In this document: positions 1 through 13,429 of the stretch, piece by piece
Numbering within the stretch: the stretch's first letter is position 1
Layout of the letters: each line of letters begins with the position of its first letter
Source: Macrotis lagotis
Taxonomy: Eukaryota; Chordata; Mammalia; Peramelemorphia; Peramelidae
Assembly: GCF_037893015.1 (NCBI RefSeq)
Contig: NC_133659.1
Location: 14,922,183 to 14,986,182 of the forward strand
Direction: 5' to 3'
DNA: 64,000 nt
Notes under the pieces: model-generated
Told to the model about the DNA's origin: nothing
What the model saw: the letters and a program-made list of their open reading frames with translations, nothing else
Database searches by the model: none
Program-made: the position numbers and the translations under genes

Positions 1-239
1 TTGGCTCTTACTAGCTGTGTGACCTTGGGCAAGTCACTTAACCCTAAAGGCCTCACATCCAAGGCCATCTCCAGTCATCCTGATTCCTATCTGGCCACTG
101 GACCCAGCTGGCTTTGGAGGAGAAAGTGAGGCTGGTGACCTAGCTCAGCACCCCCCCCCCCCAAAATCCAATTCACATGCTTAACTCCTTGATGTTGTGC
201 CTCCTTTGGAAATGCAGGACAAATACAAACAAAACCAAA
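1..239 (+). repeat. CORE-SINE with long unique tail, cut by window edge
   Basis: It starts inside the core (CTAGCTGTGTGACCTTGGGC) and ends in a tail shared with reversed copies at 26320 and 30517 (CCAGCTGGCTTTGGAGGAGA; ends AGGACAAATACAAAC). A C12 run at 151-162 lies within the tail. Confidence 0.8.
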
Positions 240-392
240 GATGGTGCATACAAAGTGAAACAGTCCCCACCCTGGAGGGTAAACAGCCAGTCTACACATT
301 AGATTCCAATTATCTACAAAGTCATTAAAAGTCTCTTTGGAGATGATGTCATACTCAAGGTGTCATGGAGGAAATGCTGTTGGGCTCCAGGT

Positions 393-652
393 TAGGCAGC
401 TAGGTGGAGCAATGGAGAAAGTACTAGACTTGGAGTCAGGAAGGACCTGATTTCAAATCCTACCTCAAATTCTAACTAGTGTGCTACCCTACTAACGAGC
501 CATTTGACTTCTCTAAGACTATTTCCTCATCTGGTAAAATGGGGATTTAAAAGTCCCTGATCTCTCAGGGCTATCAAATACAATAAAACATGTAAAGGAT
601 TTCCAAACCTTAAAGCATTTTTCAAATGCTAGCTGTCATTATTATTAATTAA
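393..652 (+). repeat. CORE-SINE, MIR-tailed
   Basis: Head GGCAGCTAGGTGGAGC, a degenerate core, then a tail with TAAAGCATTTTTCAAATGCT and ATTATTATT. Confidence 0.75.
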
Positions 653-1395
653 ATAGAACTCTGAGATTCCACAACAATCCAGTATTATTTTGTGTGTTTG
701 TGTCTCTTCCCCCTTTGGTTCGATGAGCCCCACTTGGCCATCTTATGCACACTCTGCACTCTGTGCCATCACTGGTGTCTAGCATAAGACTCTGCCCACA
801 GTAGAACCCTACCGAATGGAAATGAAATGAATATAGGCAACGTTCCTCTATTACTAAGTGATAAGAGTTTATTAAACTAAAAATGGAATTTCAGAAATTT
901 TACTTTTCTTTAAACCATATCCACATAGCTGATTGCATTAATATTGGATCCTCTAGGTATGGGGATTCCCTTCACCAGTGCAATCTAGATCTGCCTCTCT
1001 CAGAGACCAGTTCTGGCTCCACTACAATGTGCTGGCTCTTGAAGGCTTTTTCCCCCATGGGTCAGCTTCAAATCCATCATGCTGTCGCCACCTCCTGGTG
1101 GAAAATCACTGTTCTAATAAAAGATGACAGTAGAGTTCCTTCTTCACAAGACCCTTTTGGAGGATTCCTTCCTTGAAAGCATTCTGGTGCCCCTGGAGCT
1201 GGGCACTCTGGATTCTCAACATCAATTCCACCAGCCCAGGTAGGATATCAATTTTAAACATCTCAGGGAAAAAAAAAAGCCTTTCCAACTTCACAATGAG
1301 CTGAAGCAGAATTGGCTTAAAACTAAAACAAAAACCTTTTAGCCTTCAACAAGGAATGGAAAACCTTCATTCATTTTCATTTCATTAATAGACTA
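653..1395. other. Unassigned intergenic stretch
   Basis: No gene, RNA or confident repeat recognised. 690-850 faintly resembles an L2 3' end (short motif near GTGTCTAGCATAAG), too weak to call. Confidence 0.4.
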
Positions 1396-2036
1396 TAACT
1401 TTTGCTCTCCTCCTTTTTCTTTCTTTGTTTCTGTTTTCTGTTTTCTTTCTCTCTCATTCTCACTATCTTTTCCCCTTTAATTCTTTTTTGCTCCTTTGTT
1501 TCCTTTTTTTCTTTCTTCTTTGCTCTTTCTCTTATCTTCCTCTTTTTTTCTATATCTTTCCTTCTCCAGATGCTTTTTGTCTTTTCTTCTTTTCCTTGCT
1601 TTTTCTTTTCTCCTGCCTTTTCCATCTTTCTCTTTTTTTCTTTCCTTTTCCCTTTCCTTCTTGGCTTCCTTTCTCTCTGCCTACATTTTCCTCTTCCTTC
1701 TTTCATTTCTTTATTTTTTCTCTCCTTTCTTCCTTTCTTTTTTCTTCCTTCCTTTCCCTTGACCTTTTCTCTCTTTCCATTCTTTTTTCACTCCTTTGTT
1801 TCTTTCTCCCTTACTGTTTCTTTACTTCCTATTTTCTCTCCTTTCTTTCTTTTTCCCTCCCTCACTTCTTCTTTCTTTCCCTCTCATTCTTTATCTTCCC
1901 TCCATCTTTTTCTTCCTTCTTTCTTCCTTCCCTCCCTTTCTCCCTTCCTTCCTTCCTTTTCATTTTCTCTCTTTCTTTTTTCTGTTTTTTTCTTTTCCTT
2001 CCCTCTTCTTTCTTCTCTCCTTGTCTCACATTCTAA
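1396..2036 (+). repeat. ~640 bp imperfect polypyrimidine tract
   Basis: Almost pure C/T on the plus strand, with mixed CTTT, CCTT and TTTC units and few purines. It creates overlapping spurious open frames on both strands. It may derive from an expanded SINE or LINE tail. Confidence 0.9.
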
Positions 2037-3665
2037 TATGGGTGAGCAGAATTAAAAGACTGGGATTATTTAGAATTACATTCACTCTAGCATTACCCTG
2101 AGTCTCAAAATGAAGGGAGATGTGGTCTGCCTGGACTTTTCATTTTTTTCTTTGAGGGTCTCTGTAATTCTAATGCTTTTTCATCTCCAGGGGTTTGGGT
2201 AGAAGGGAGTTTGCCTTTTTTGTCCTCTTTTGAGGTCCCTTTAGTGCAGTTACAGCAGAGGGAAAGATGTAAAAAAGAAAAGAAAAGGACCTCTGTGAAA
2301 TGATCTGGCAGCCATGGGCTGCCTGGTTCTCTTTTTCTTAGCTTGGGCTGGGGCACCTGGTTGGCTGTTTCTCTTTTCCTCTGACTCGGGCCACCCCAGA
2401 GACCCTGGACAGCACCCCCCATCATTCCCAGAAGGGCCACACAGTTTTTTGGTCAAGTTTATCGAGCATACAACTCCACTATTAATGATCTGGCAATACT
2501 TGCCCCCCCATCCAACAATCCCATGTCAGAGGAGGGAAAAAAGATGACTTCATTGTAAAATACATCTGAGAAGTGGGAGCAGTAGTCCCAATGGTGTTTG
2601 TCCAGGAGCTGGACCATTGGTTCCATTGGGTCATGGAATGGGTTGCTGGGCTCCCAATCAAGACTGGGGGCAGCTGCTTCCCCAAGCCCTACTGCAGGAG
2701 AAACATTAGTTTCCCAGGAAGGTTTAAAATGAGGTTCTCTTATGTCTGCCTCCCCCATTTCCCTGCCAGTCTGCTTTTCCTGCTTCCTTCAAAAGGGATG
2801 GGAGCCACCTCCTGCCTCTCTTCCTTGCAGTCAAGGGTCCAGCATTCATCACATCCCTCCCACTGGCAAGGACAGCCTTCTAGATCCAAGACCAGATGCC
2901 AGGCCATGACAGGCACTTTTCCAGGACTTCTGGCTTTTTTTATGACTCTGCCATCCTTCATCTAGTCCCAGCGCTATAATAGCAATACTGCCAAGTCATC
3001 TGGGAAAAGAAACCCAGAAGTGAGCTTTTATTTTGTATGCATTTCTGGGGGGGGGGGGGGGGTGTATGTGTGAGTGTGTGCTCACTCAGACATATGTCTG
3101 TGTAAGGGAGAGGTGTTTATCCCCTCACCTCAATCAATGCAATATCATCAGTGGAAGGACTTGTGAGAGGGTACTGAAATATATAAACAAGTGGCTGAGA
3201 CCCTGTGATCTTTTTATGAGAGGTGAATCTTTCTGTACATGGATAAAAAGGGAGGCGGGCCAGCCTGGAGAACGCCATTTTGGGTGTTGGTTCCAAGATT
3301 CAAACAAGTAGTCCTTTTGGGGGGGGGGGGGGAAGGGAGGGGAGCTTCTTCCATTCTCTCGCCTTCCCACTTGAACGTGTTATCAGAAAGACTGACCAGT
3401 CAGAGACAACTCATCCATCTGAACAAATGTGGACACAAACTAGATAGTGACTGAAAGGAGAAATCTCAAGGAACATGACCCTTGAACCAGGGGAGAGGCT
3501 GACCGGAGACTCGAGAAAGGCTTCAAGTAACCGGTACTTAGAAGTTATTCTGTGCTTGTACCCAGCTTGTGGATCCCATCACCATGGTACCCTAAGATTG
3601 TTTTTGCTCTCTCAATAGGTCCTCAATAGATACTATATCACTTTTTTAAAAAAAGAGAAAAAGGA
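2037..3665. other. Unassigned intergenic stretch with two G-runs
   Basis: No recognisable gene or repeat. It contains G16 (3047-3062) and G14 (3319-3332). Open frames here have no family features and no splice logic. Confidence 0.45.
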
Positions 3666-5165
3666 TTGGTATTTATGTTTAACTTTTTTTTTTAAATTTC
3701 AAGTGCCAACTTCTTTCCTTCCCTCCCACTCTGTTACACAGAGAAGGTAAAAAAAATTATATCAATTTTACATGTAAAATCATGTAAAACATTTTTATAT
3801 TAGCCATTAACAAAAAAGCATGAAAATAAAGCAAGAAAATTATACTTCAATTTGCACACAGAGTTTATCCGTTTTCTCTTTCTGGAGGTGGAGAGAATTT
3901 TTCATCATGAATCCTTTGAAATTGTCTCAGATCAGAACAGCAAAGTCATAACTGATCACCATTGGAACAATATTTTTATTGTGCTCAATTATCTCTCAAT
4001 TCTTCTCACTTCATTTTTCATCAGTTCAAACATGTCTTGCCATGTTTCTCATGGTCCATCCCAATCATATACTACAACTAGTCCAACCATTGGATTCCCA
4101 TTTGATGAGCATTCCCTCAATTTCTAATTTTTTGCCTCCACAAAAAAGTATTATAACTTTTTTTTACAAATAGGTTCTTTTCCTCTTTGATCTTTTTAGG
4201 ATACAGACCTAGTAGTGGTATTGCTGGCTCAAAACAGTATGTACAGTTTTATAATCCTTTGGGTAGAGTTACAGAGTGTTCTCCAGAATAGTTAGACCAG
4301 TTCACAACTCTACCAACAGTTTATTAGAACATCTATTTTCCCTCATCCCCTTCAGCATTTTTTTATAGGTATCAGATGGTACCTGAGTTGTTTTAAATTG
4401 CATTAGTGCAGCTAGGTGGAATAGTAGATAGAGTACTGATCCTGGAGTCAGGAGGACCTGAGTTCAAATGTGACTTCAGACACTAATAATTACCTACCTG
4501 AGTCACCCATTTCCTTGCAAAAATAAATAAATGAAAAATAAAAAATAAATTGCATTACTCTAATCAATACTGATTTACAGCACTTTTCCATTTAACTATA
4601 GATAGCACTGATTTCTTCTGAAAACTGCCTATTCCTGTCCTTTGACCATTTATCAATTGGGGAATGGCTCTTGTTTTTAGAAATTTTATTCATTGACCTA
4701 TATACATTTGAGAAGCGAGACCTTTATCAGAGAAACACTATAAAAATTTTATATGACAGTTTTAGAAAAAATGCAGCTTCCTTGATTATCTATTTTAATT
4801 AGATTTATGGTTCCTCTTCCTTTGTCTGAGTTCATGATTGCTAACCCTGACTTTTTTATTTCAGTTAGAGCATGAGAAATCCTGTTCCAATTTTAAATGT
4901 ATATCTTTCTGTCTCAATTGTATCTCTTTTATCTAGTGGCTAAGTCTCTTTTCATAATTTTCTTCCATCACATTCATTTCTTTCTCTTATGTCTTTCTTT
5001 AACACTTCCAGGAATACTTCTTGGGCTTGGGTTCAATTAGCATTTTTCTTTGTGACTTTGTGACTTTTGAGATTGTTTCCATATTGTTATATTCTTCTGA
5101 GTTTATATCTTGTTCACCAAAATTTTTCCCAGTATCCCTCTTAGAGAGCTATCCCATATAACAAA
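3666..5165 (-). mobile_element. L1 LINE remnant, 3' part
   Basis: Reverse-oriented marsupial L1. From low to high coordinate it shows 3' region, the ORF2 end (antisense phrase ATCAATTGGGGAATGGCT near 4651), then a segment resembling the ORF1/5' region, so an internal deletion is likely. It is many-fold mutated and non-coding, and a younger SINE interrupts it at 4406. Confidence 0.75.
4406..4545 (+). repeat. WSINE-type SINE nested in L1, 12 bp TSD
   Basis: GTGCAGCTAGGTGGAATAG through CCTTGCAAAAATAAAT. The perfect direct repeat TAAATTGCATTA flanks it at 4394-4405 and 4546-4557, proving insertion after the L1. Confidence 0.9.
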
Positions 5166-5174
5166 GAATATTTT

Positions 5175-5905
5175 AAAGGGGAAAAAAAAGGAAGTAAAGG
5201 TAGAAATCAACAAACCAATCATTGCATCAAAAAATCTATTATTATATTCAGTGTTGCCCTCCTGAGGACCTTCTTTTCTACTGTCTTCTCATATCTTGGG
5301 GGGGGGGAAATGCCTATTCTTTGTAATTTTTCAAAATTAGCTTTTCATTTTTCCCCAAATTTGGAAATTTCCAGTTTCCAATTAGGTTATTGTCTTTGTG
5401 TTTATTATTTCTTTGGTTCTGCTCACTCCACTCTGCATCAGATCATATAAGCCTTTCCATGATTCTCTGATTTCTTCATAGTCATCATTTCTTATAGAAC
5501 AGTCATATTTTATTACACTAATATGTTAAAATTTATTTTATCATTCAAACAATGGGTATCAACTTTTTTCTCTTTCTTTGTTATCACAAAAAGTACTGTT
5601 AAAAGTATTTTGCTGTATGTGAAGATATTCTCCTTCTCCATGATGCCACCCCCCCATAGATATAAGCCTACCAGAAGAATCTCTAAGTCAAAGATTATTT
5701 TTGGTCATTTCATTTGCATATTTCTAAATACCTTTCCTAAATGGTTGTATGCACTAGTGTGTTTATCTTTTCACATCTTCCATAATGTTAGCTATTCCCA
5801 TCTTTTATCATTTTGCCAATTTATTGGTTTTGAGATGGATCTTCAGGGTCATTTTGATTTGCATTTTTTTCTTACTATTACCAATTTGGATCAGATAATA
5901 GAATT
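5175..5905 (-). mobile_element. Old L1 LINE fragment
   Basis: Antisense phrases typical of marsupial L1 3' regions: TTCTGCTCACTCCACTCTGC, TTTCTTATAGAACAGTCA, TTTTGATTTGCATTTTTTTC. A G10 run lies at 5298-5307. Confidence 0.65.
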
Positions 5906-6039
5906 TTTACACAGTAAGAAGGTATTCATTGCAACTATATACAGTGGACCTACTGGTATAATTCAAGTAGACAACATCATTGAACAAGCAAAAATAGGAT
6001 TCACCTTTAAATGACCAAGTTTGGAGTTTGGAGATATGA

Positions 6040-6238
6040 AGGTCTGAGAACACCTTGTGGAAGAGGTCGTGAAGGAAGTTAAAATAGAATGAGTTCTCCA
6101 TCCTCAGACATCTTTGGGCAAAAGTTCAATGATGCTTTGTCAAAAATACTGAGGAGGGATTCTTATTCACATAGGAATTGGTTTTGATGAAGTCTAAGGT
6201 TTCTGCCAACTCCAGAATTCTGTAATTCTCTGGCAAAT
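6040..6238 (+). mobile_element. CR1/L3-type LINE 3' end
   Basis: The 3' segment follows the CR1/L3 pattern: CATCCTCAGACATCTTTGGG, CATAGGAATTGGTTTTGA, and tail CCAACTCCAGAATTCTGTAA. Confidence 0.7.
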
Positions 6239-6289
6239 GGTCAGCAGGTCTCCACCTAAGCCATCAGTGATGAAGATCCTACAACCTCT

Positions 6290-6385
6290 TATAGCAGCAG
6301 CCCATTTCACTTTGGAACAGCTTGTTAGATAGTTGTTGTTTTAAGTCCACTTCCCTCTTCCAACATGGGCACCAAGAGATGTGTT
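6290..6385 (-). mobile_element. CR1/L3 fragment
   Basis: Reverse-oriented phrase AGCCCATTTCACTTTGGAAC, as in CR1/L3 3' ends. Confidence 0.55.
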
Positions 6386-6975
6386 TTGGGAGGGTGCAGT
6401 TAATGCACTGAAGGTCAAGCTATCCTGCCAAAACCCTGTCTTCCTTTTCTTATTTTCCTTAGCAGGGAATGGAAACTTTGCCAACCCCATTTCCCATAGC
6501 AGGGCTGATATCTTTGGAACCTCAATGGGACCAAGATGAATTATAAGGCTTTCTTTTTTTCTTTCTTGTCCATTTTAACTGATGTAAAAACAAACTTAGT
6601 GAAAGCAGTCTTGGTTTCAGTTTCTAAACAAACATGGACAAGCTACAAACAAAGTCACAAAAGAGTTTTGCCTCTAAAACCCAAGAGATAACTTTACAGT
6701 AGAGTACTTAGAGAACTTCAGAGATGAAGCCATTTTGAAACTTGAATGCATCCAGTGTTTGGAGATTGAATCATTGGAACGATGAATAAAAGAACATCCT
6801 GTTTTGATTTATGTCCAATGGGCGCTCCTGGCAGTTTGACCCCCATGGGGGCAGTATGGAATTAAGGAAGCAATTACATGGGACCATGGGACCATGGAAC
6901 CAATGGGAAGGACTTTTTAATCTGTCCCCCTGTCTCAAGGCAGTCCCACGAAGAAATGCTCTGTCACAATGACTG
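6386..6975. other. Unassigned intergenic stretch
   Basis: No gene or confident repeat recognised. Confidence 0.4.
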
Positions 6976-7086
6976 CAGAATCATAGAATGTTCAAGATGG
7001 AGAAGTTGGAAACCATGTTGTCATCATTACAGATGAGGAAGCTGCACAGGTGTCACTGACCATTAATAATAATAATAATAATAATA
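6976..7086 (-). repeat. SINE tail remnant plus (AAT)n
   Basis: AGAATCATAGAATGTTCAAG and ATTACAGATGAGGAAGCTG match the reversed tail of MIR/THER SINEs. A short AAT array follows at 7063-7086. Confidence 0.6.
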
Positions 7087-7119
7087 GTAATACTACACAG
7101 TCACAATAAAATTTTCTGA

Positions 7120-7262
7120 AAGTAGAAATCTGGCAATATGGCACAGCAGAGAAAAAATAACCTATGAAGTAAGACAATCTGGGTTCAAGTCCTTCCTCTG
7201 ACACTTAATATAGTTGTGAATTGTAAAATAATTAGCTTCTCTGAGTCTCAGTTTTCTTGGGT
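7120..7262 (+). repeat. MIR-like SINE
   Basis: Core CTGGGTTCAAGTCCTTCC, then CTCTGAGTCTCAGTTTTCT; 3' part missing. Confidence 0.6.
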
Positions 7263-8400
<1,138 letters not shown>

Positions 8401-8689
8401 GTGACTGCCTTGAGTCTGGGGCACAGATGAAAAGGTGGGAGGGCAGAAGGAAGGAAGAGAAACTCTGTCAAGATTTCTTTCCTTCCAGGGAGCTGGAATT
8501 TTCTTCTCCTCCTTTTTCTCCCTGGGCTGAGTTTCATCAAACCCTCCAATTGCTTTGACTTTCAAGGTCACCTGGGAATGTACCCATTTTTTGCCAGGCA
8601 ATAAGGTCTTCACCCTTCCTAAAGTGTTAACATATTGGTAACACATTAATAACTTTATGATGCCATCAGCTAAGCTGGTGGCAGGGAGA

Positions 8690-8778
8690 AACCTCTCCCT
8701 TGCACATGACTATAAAATGGAGAGATTGGACTAGAGAGCCCCTGAGGGTCCTTTCAGCTTTACTATGATTCTATCATC
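8690..8778 (+). repeat. MIR/THER SINE tail
   Basis: AAAATGGAGAGATTGGACTA and GAGGGTCCTTTCAGC, ending ATGATTCTATCATCC: the typical tail. Confidence 0.7.
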
Positions 8779-8855
8779 CTGACTCATGAGACAAAGCCAT
8801 TTGGTGTATGTGAGCCTGATGTTGCCAATGGCTGGCAGAAAATTCATTTCAATTC

Positions 8856-8990
8856 CTTTTTTTAAATTAATTTATTTATTTATAAGTGACTTTCTCAAGG
8901 TTCCTCAGCTAGTAAGTATCAAGTGTCTGAACTAGATTTGAACTCAGGTCCTCCTGATTCCAAGATCAGTATTCTATTCACTGCCCCCAT
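8856..8990 (-). repeat. CORE-SINE
   Basis: Reverse orientation: AAGTGACTTTCTCAAGG, CAGCTAGTAAGTATCAAGTG, TTTGAACTCAGGTCCTCC. Confidence 0.8.
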
Positions 8991-10130
8991 CTCAATTCTT
9001 GGAGCACATGCTGCTGATGCCAAGGTGACCTGAGAAGGGGAGGGAGGCAGTAGGCAGAGCCATAGTAATGTAAAGAGAGAGACCCTGGGAAATGAGTGGG
9101 ACCCTTAGGAGGGCACCATGGAGCCCCAAACAAGGGAGGATCACATAGGCACAGGGGATACCAACAAGGTGGCAAACCAGATGTAAAATCTGCAGTCATT
9201 GAAATGACCCATCTAGAGGGAAGAACAAGTCCCTCTAGTGACTAGAAAAGAAGCATTGCCATAGAATTAGCAATGATCAACCATACTCCCAGATGACCTT
9301 TCAAAGCCCATTCAGTAAGTCCAGGGATCCTGAGCCTTGGGGAGGAGATCAACTCTTGCCAAGACTCATAAAAGAACCTTTTAGCTGAGAAAGGGCCATC
9401 TGTGAGAAGCTGTAGCCTTTTGGAACTGGGAAGGATTGGTTCTCCAAGAGGAAGACTGTTTGGACCAATTAGGTGTGAGTTGTGATGGAAGAGATGCCGT
9501 ATTATTGAAAGGCCTACCGGCCCAGACTTCAGATCCACAGGCACCCTGCATCTCCTTTCTCCCCTTGGGCTCCCTTAGATAAGCCTCAAGCCTTTTGCTC
9601 TAGGTGCAGGGAAATTCTGTTTATCTTTTCTTGTTTTAACATTTACTTTGTCTTTATAAACAATGTTGGCCACAGGTATATGCTAGTTTGGATGGATTTT
9701 CTAGAAATGCAATTGGGAGAAAGTGATGGAGGAGGGCAATTTCCAGAAAAGAAAGCGAGGCAGTGAACACTGAGCACTGTCTCTGGCTGGGGCTCAAGAC
9801 TAAAAAAAAGTTAGAGGGAATTATCAGTTTATCGATGTGACTTCCCAGGACAAACTATCCATTGTTGGGGGGGGGGGGATATATGTAAACAATGACTCTG
9901 CAGTAGTAGTGCAAATAGGAAGGGTGGACTAATCCTGCACCCCACACCTCTCTACCACTCTAGAAAGGACTAATAGGGTTGGTTATACTACAGTAATTTA
10001 TTCTACTATAATATTAAGCCCTTAGCCATGTGCCAATTCCTCAGAATTTGTATTTTTGGTAGAGTAAAGCAACCCATGTGTGAGAGTGGTGGCAGAGAAG
10101 GGAGCACCTGAAGCATCCTTGCATGGGTTT
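8991..10130. other. Unassigned intergenic stretch
   Basis: No recognised gene or repeat over about 1.1 kb. Contains a G12 run at 9867-9878. Confidence 0.4.
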
Positions 10131-10275
10131 TTGACCCGTAAGGCCCTCAAGTCCATGCAAAGGGCATTGCTTAAGTACCTACTGTGTCCAAAATGCTGAG
10201 TCAAAGTGCTGGAAGCACAAAGTAGAAAAACAAAATACTTTCCATCACGAGGGGCTTACTTTGGTCCCACTGAGG
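10131..10275 (-). mobile_element. L2-like LINE fragment
   Basis: TTAAGTACCTACTGTGTCC, a later short GGAAGCACAAAG motif and GAGGGGCTTAC follow the reverse-strand layout of a common L2-linked segment. Confidence 0.5.
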
Positions 10276-10281
10276 GACTGC

Positions 10282-10462
10282 GATGCAGGATAATGAAAAG
10301 AACTCTGGATTTGGAATTTTATAAGTCTGAATTCAAATTCTTCTGCCTCCTGCTGTCTGAGAGATATTGGACCAGTCACTACAACATTCCTAGTCTCAGT
10401 TTCCTCAACTATAAAGTAAGGGGGTTGGAGTAGATGACCTCTTAGATTTAGGATCCTAAAAA
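10282..10462 (+). repeat. MIR/THER-type SINE
   Basis: GTCTGAATTCAAATTCTTC, CTCAGTTTCCTCAACTATAA, then GGGGTTGGAGTAGATGACC tail. Confidence 0.8.
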
Positions 10463-10869
10463 CCAGATGAGGAAATAATGAAAAGAATATAACCCAGGCC
10501 CCAAAGTCCAATGGGAGACTCCTTTATTGGGCATCATCTGCTGTGCATGGATATAGAGACAGATACTGATATCGATATAGATGCCACTGATTTCTGTTTC
10601 ACTATCAACTTGCATGACTGGGTCTCTTTGCTATTTAATGTGTGTTCAGTGTGGCAATGATATTTGATGGGAAGGGAGGTCCCATGCTAAGCTGCTCAGA
10701 GACAGACACGAATCAACTGATTTACATTCTCATGGAGGAGATGACATATACCTACAAGGGCATTTGAGGTTCTCTTTGTATGTGTCCAGAATAGCCTTCT
10801 CTCTCTGTGTCCATGTTGTCATGTCTGTTAAGATCCTTGCATAGAAAGACTTGAGCACCTCAGGGTCCC
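10463..10869. other. Unassigned intergenic stretch
   Basis: Only a short GATAGA-type run near 10550-10580; nothing else recognised. Confidence 0.4.
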
Positions 10870-11432
10870 AAGGAGAGGCCTCCATAGAAGGTGCCTTTGA
10901 TATGTCTTGAAGGAAACCAGGGATCCTCAGAGGTCAAGGTAAAAAGGGAGAATATTCCAGGCATGGGGAATAGCCACTGTGGCATGGAAAACTATATATG
11001 AGGAAGTATAATGGATGACTGAACTATCAAGTATATGAAGGGGAGTAATGTGGGAAAAGACTGGAGGGATAGAGAGGGGAGTTTTAAATGACAAAGAAGA
11101 CTTTTAGTTTGGACCTGGAGACTGGAAGACTCATATCCCTTAATTCTAATCCAGCCTTAGACCTTTACTAGCTATGTGACCCCCAGGCAAGACACTTCAC
11201 TCTACTTGTCTCAGTTTCCTCATCTGTAAAATTAGAGAAAGAAGGAAACGGCAAACCACCCAAATGGAGTCCCAAAGTATTTGACACCCTGAAGAAAAAA
11301 TAACTCAACAAAGACAAACTAGAGAGCCATTGCAAGTTATTATGAAGGGGGATTATATAGTAAACATTTTAGGACAATCCCTTTAGAGGCTGCCTAGAAA
11401 ATGGATTGGAGTAGGAAGAAATTTAAGAACAA
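10870..11432 (-). mobile_element. L2 LINE fragment, split by a SINE
   Basis: Reverse-strand L2: GAGAATATTCCAGGCATGGG, GAAGGGGAGTAATGTGGG, and after the SINE TTTAGGACAATCCCTTTAG. It lies back to back with the plus-strand L2 that starts at 11436. Confidence 0.65.
11109..11326 (+). repeat. MAR1-type CORE-SINE inside L2
   Basis: TAGCTATGTGACCCCCAGGC, CTCAGTTTCCTCATCTGTAA, GGAAACGGCAAACCACCC; end degenerate (ACTCAACAAAGACAA). Confidence 0.8.
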
Positions 11433-11435
11433 TCA

Positions 11436-12965
11436 GAGGCTCCCAGTTCTTTCCCGAGTCATCATCCCTTCCCTGGCTACCCTGCTATGCTCTTCTCCCT
11501 TCCCCATCTTGCCCCTTGGGTAAATCAGCTCACTTCTACACTGTCATCCTCTAGAGTCACCTGTCCCCTTTCATCTGTGAGCAATTCTGACCTGCTAGGC
11601 CATCCCTTCCACAACCCTAATGCCTACACTCCTCCCGTGCGGCTGAACAAAACTGGATCTGCTCCTCCCCAGTTGCCCGTGACTTTGACACCTTCTCCAA
11701 CCTCGTTCTCCTTGATCTATTTGAAGGCTTTGGCACTATCCATCACCTTCTTGATTTTTGTGACACTGCCCTTTCTTGGTTCTTCTAAATCACTGACCCT
11801 GGCTGGGTCTTCATCTGGGTCCTGACCACTAATTGTGAGTGTCCCATTGGACAAGTGCCCCGGACTCCTTCTGTACTTTCTCACTTGGCAATTTCCTCAA
11901 TGTCCATAGGTTCAATTATCATCTCTATGCTAATGATTCCCAGATCTACTTAACTCTCCTGATCTCCATCTGATCTTACATCTCCAACCGTCTCTTGTAT
12001 GGCTTGAACTGGATGGTTCATAGATGTCTTAAACTCAACATGTCCAAAACTTCATTTCCCTTATGTTTCTCCCCCTGCCAAGACTTTGCTTCTTCCTAAC
12101 CTTCCCATTACTGTGGAGGGGACCCCAGACAACTTAGGTATCATTTTTAATTTGTCGTCCTCTCTCAGCCCCCATATCCAATCTATCACCAAGTCTGGTC
12201 AATTCTACCTTTCAAACATCTCTTGAATATCCCCCCTTCTCCTTTGACATGGCCCCCTTCTTGATCCAGGCTCTCATCATCTTTTGGCTGTAATAGCCTC
12301 CAGTTGGTCTCCCTATCTGAAGTCTCTTATTACTTAAGTTTGTCCTCTACTCAGATGTCAAAATGGCCTTCCTAAAGCACAGGTCTAACCATGCTACCCT
12401 CCTACTCAATAAACTCCAGTGACTCCCTATTCCTTCCAGGATCAAAAATACATTTCTTTTTGGCATTCAATGCCCTTCCTAATCTAACATGAACTCTTCC
12501 TACCTTTCCAGACTTTTTGTAGCTTCCTGCCCCCGATCTCCATGTATTCTCAAACCTGCCAGCATTGACCTCCTAGCTGTTTCTCACATAAGATACTCTA
12601 TCTCTTACCATACTGGCCTTCCTGGCCAGCCCTTCCCTTGCTGGCCATCTTGATCTCCTCTTGGTTGACTCCCTTTCACCCCCCTTTCTCCCTATAACAC
12701 TTCTGTCTCCTGGTTGTCTTCTTCCCTAACAAGTTAGTGCTTTCCATTCTTCTTTGCTTTTTCTCCTGCCTCACTTCCACCTCCCCGCTTCCCTAGCTCC
12801 CTTCTAGTCTCAGCTGCAATCTCACCTTTGGCAAGAAGCTTCTCCTGATCTCTGCTGCCTTCTCTCTGGGGGTTATGTCCCAGTTATCCTGAAGACCTCG
12901 TTTTAGCCCCATTGTTCGCATGTGTCTCCCCTGTTAGATGGCAGGCACTTTTTTTTGCCTTTTAT
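11436..12965 (+). mobile_element. L2 LINE, reverse transcriptase region and 3' part
   Basis: About 1.5 kb of L2. The frame near 11691-11790 reads FDTFSNLVLLDLFEGFGT then DTALSWF, as in the L2 reverse transcriptase. The DNA phrase TTCAATTATCATCTCTATGC, then TAATGATTCCCAGATCTAC, is the YADD-region consensus degraded. Later come CTCAATAAACTCCAGTGACT and GGCATTCAATGCCCTTCCTA. Many stops and frameshifts; it is a fossil. Confidence 0.85.
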
Positions 12966-12981
12966 CTCCCCAACAAATCGT

Positions 12982-13290
12982 ACCCATGAACCCACGTCTC
13001 ATGCTTCCATACACGCATCCCCCTTCCATGTAATTGTGTAGTAGTCATGGAAAAGTTGGGATCTCCATCTGACTTGGAATGTGGGAATAGCATCACAGTA
13101 CTCTTGGCTCCAAGAGGATGAGAAGGAGGCTTAGGCAACGTTTCCTGGGCTGGGATACTCTCGGTTTATGTTGGGGAAAGAGCGAGGTTATACAGAAGTA
13201 TTCAACAGCAGCAACAACAACAAACCAAACTAGCTCCGTCGATGCCTTTTGTTCCTTGAACTCAGAATTAAAAAAAAAATCTAGGTCTAG
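12982..13290. repeat. Duplicated ~300 bp segment, copy A
   Basis: Nearly identical, in direct orientation, to 16809-17101. Shared blocks include GGAAAAGTTGGGATCTC, CTTGGAATGTGGGAATAGCA and GGGATACTCTCGGTTTATG. Copy A has a small CAACAA insertion near 13208. Family unknown. Confidence 0.9.
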
Positions 13291-13429
13291 GTTTGACTGA
13301 GTTTGCTATAAGAGATCTGATTGGTCCTCACACCTCATGATGTAGGAGATGGAATGTTCTATATAGGATCAGTTCACAGGTTGGCTGAGATGGAGACTAG
13401 GGCAGGAGGGAAGGTGATGCGGGATTCTC

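Noticed and set aside
1402-2101. Long Phe/Ser/Leu-rich open frames (up to 217 codons)
   Set aside because: They are translations of the polypyrimidine tract in several frames at once; no gene structure.
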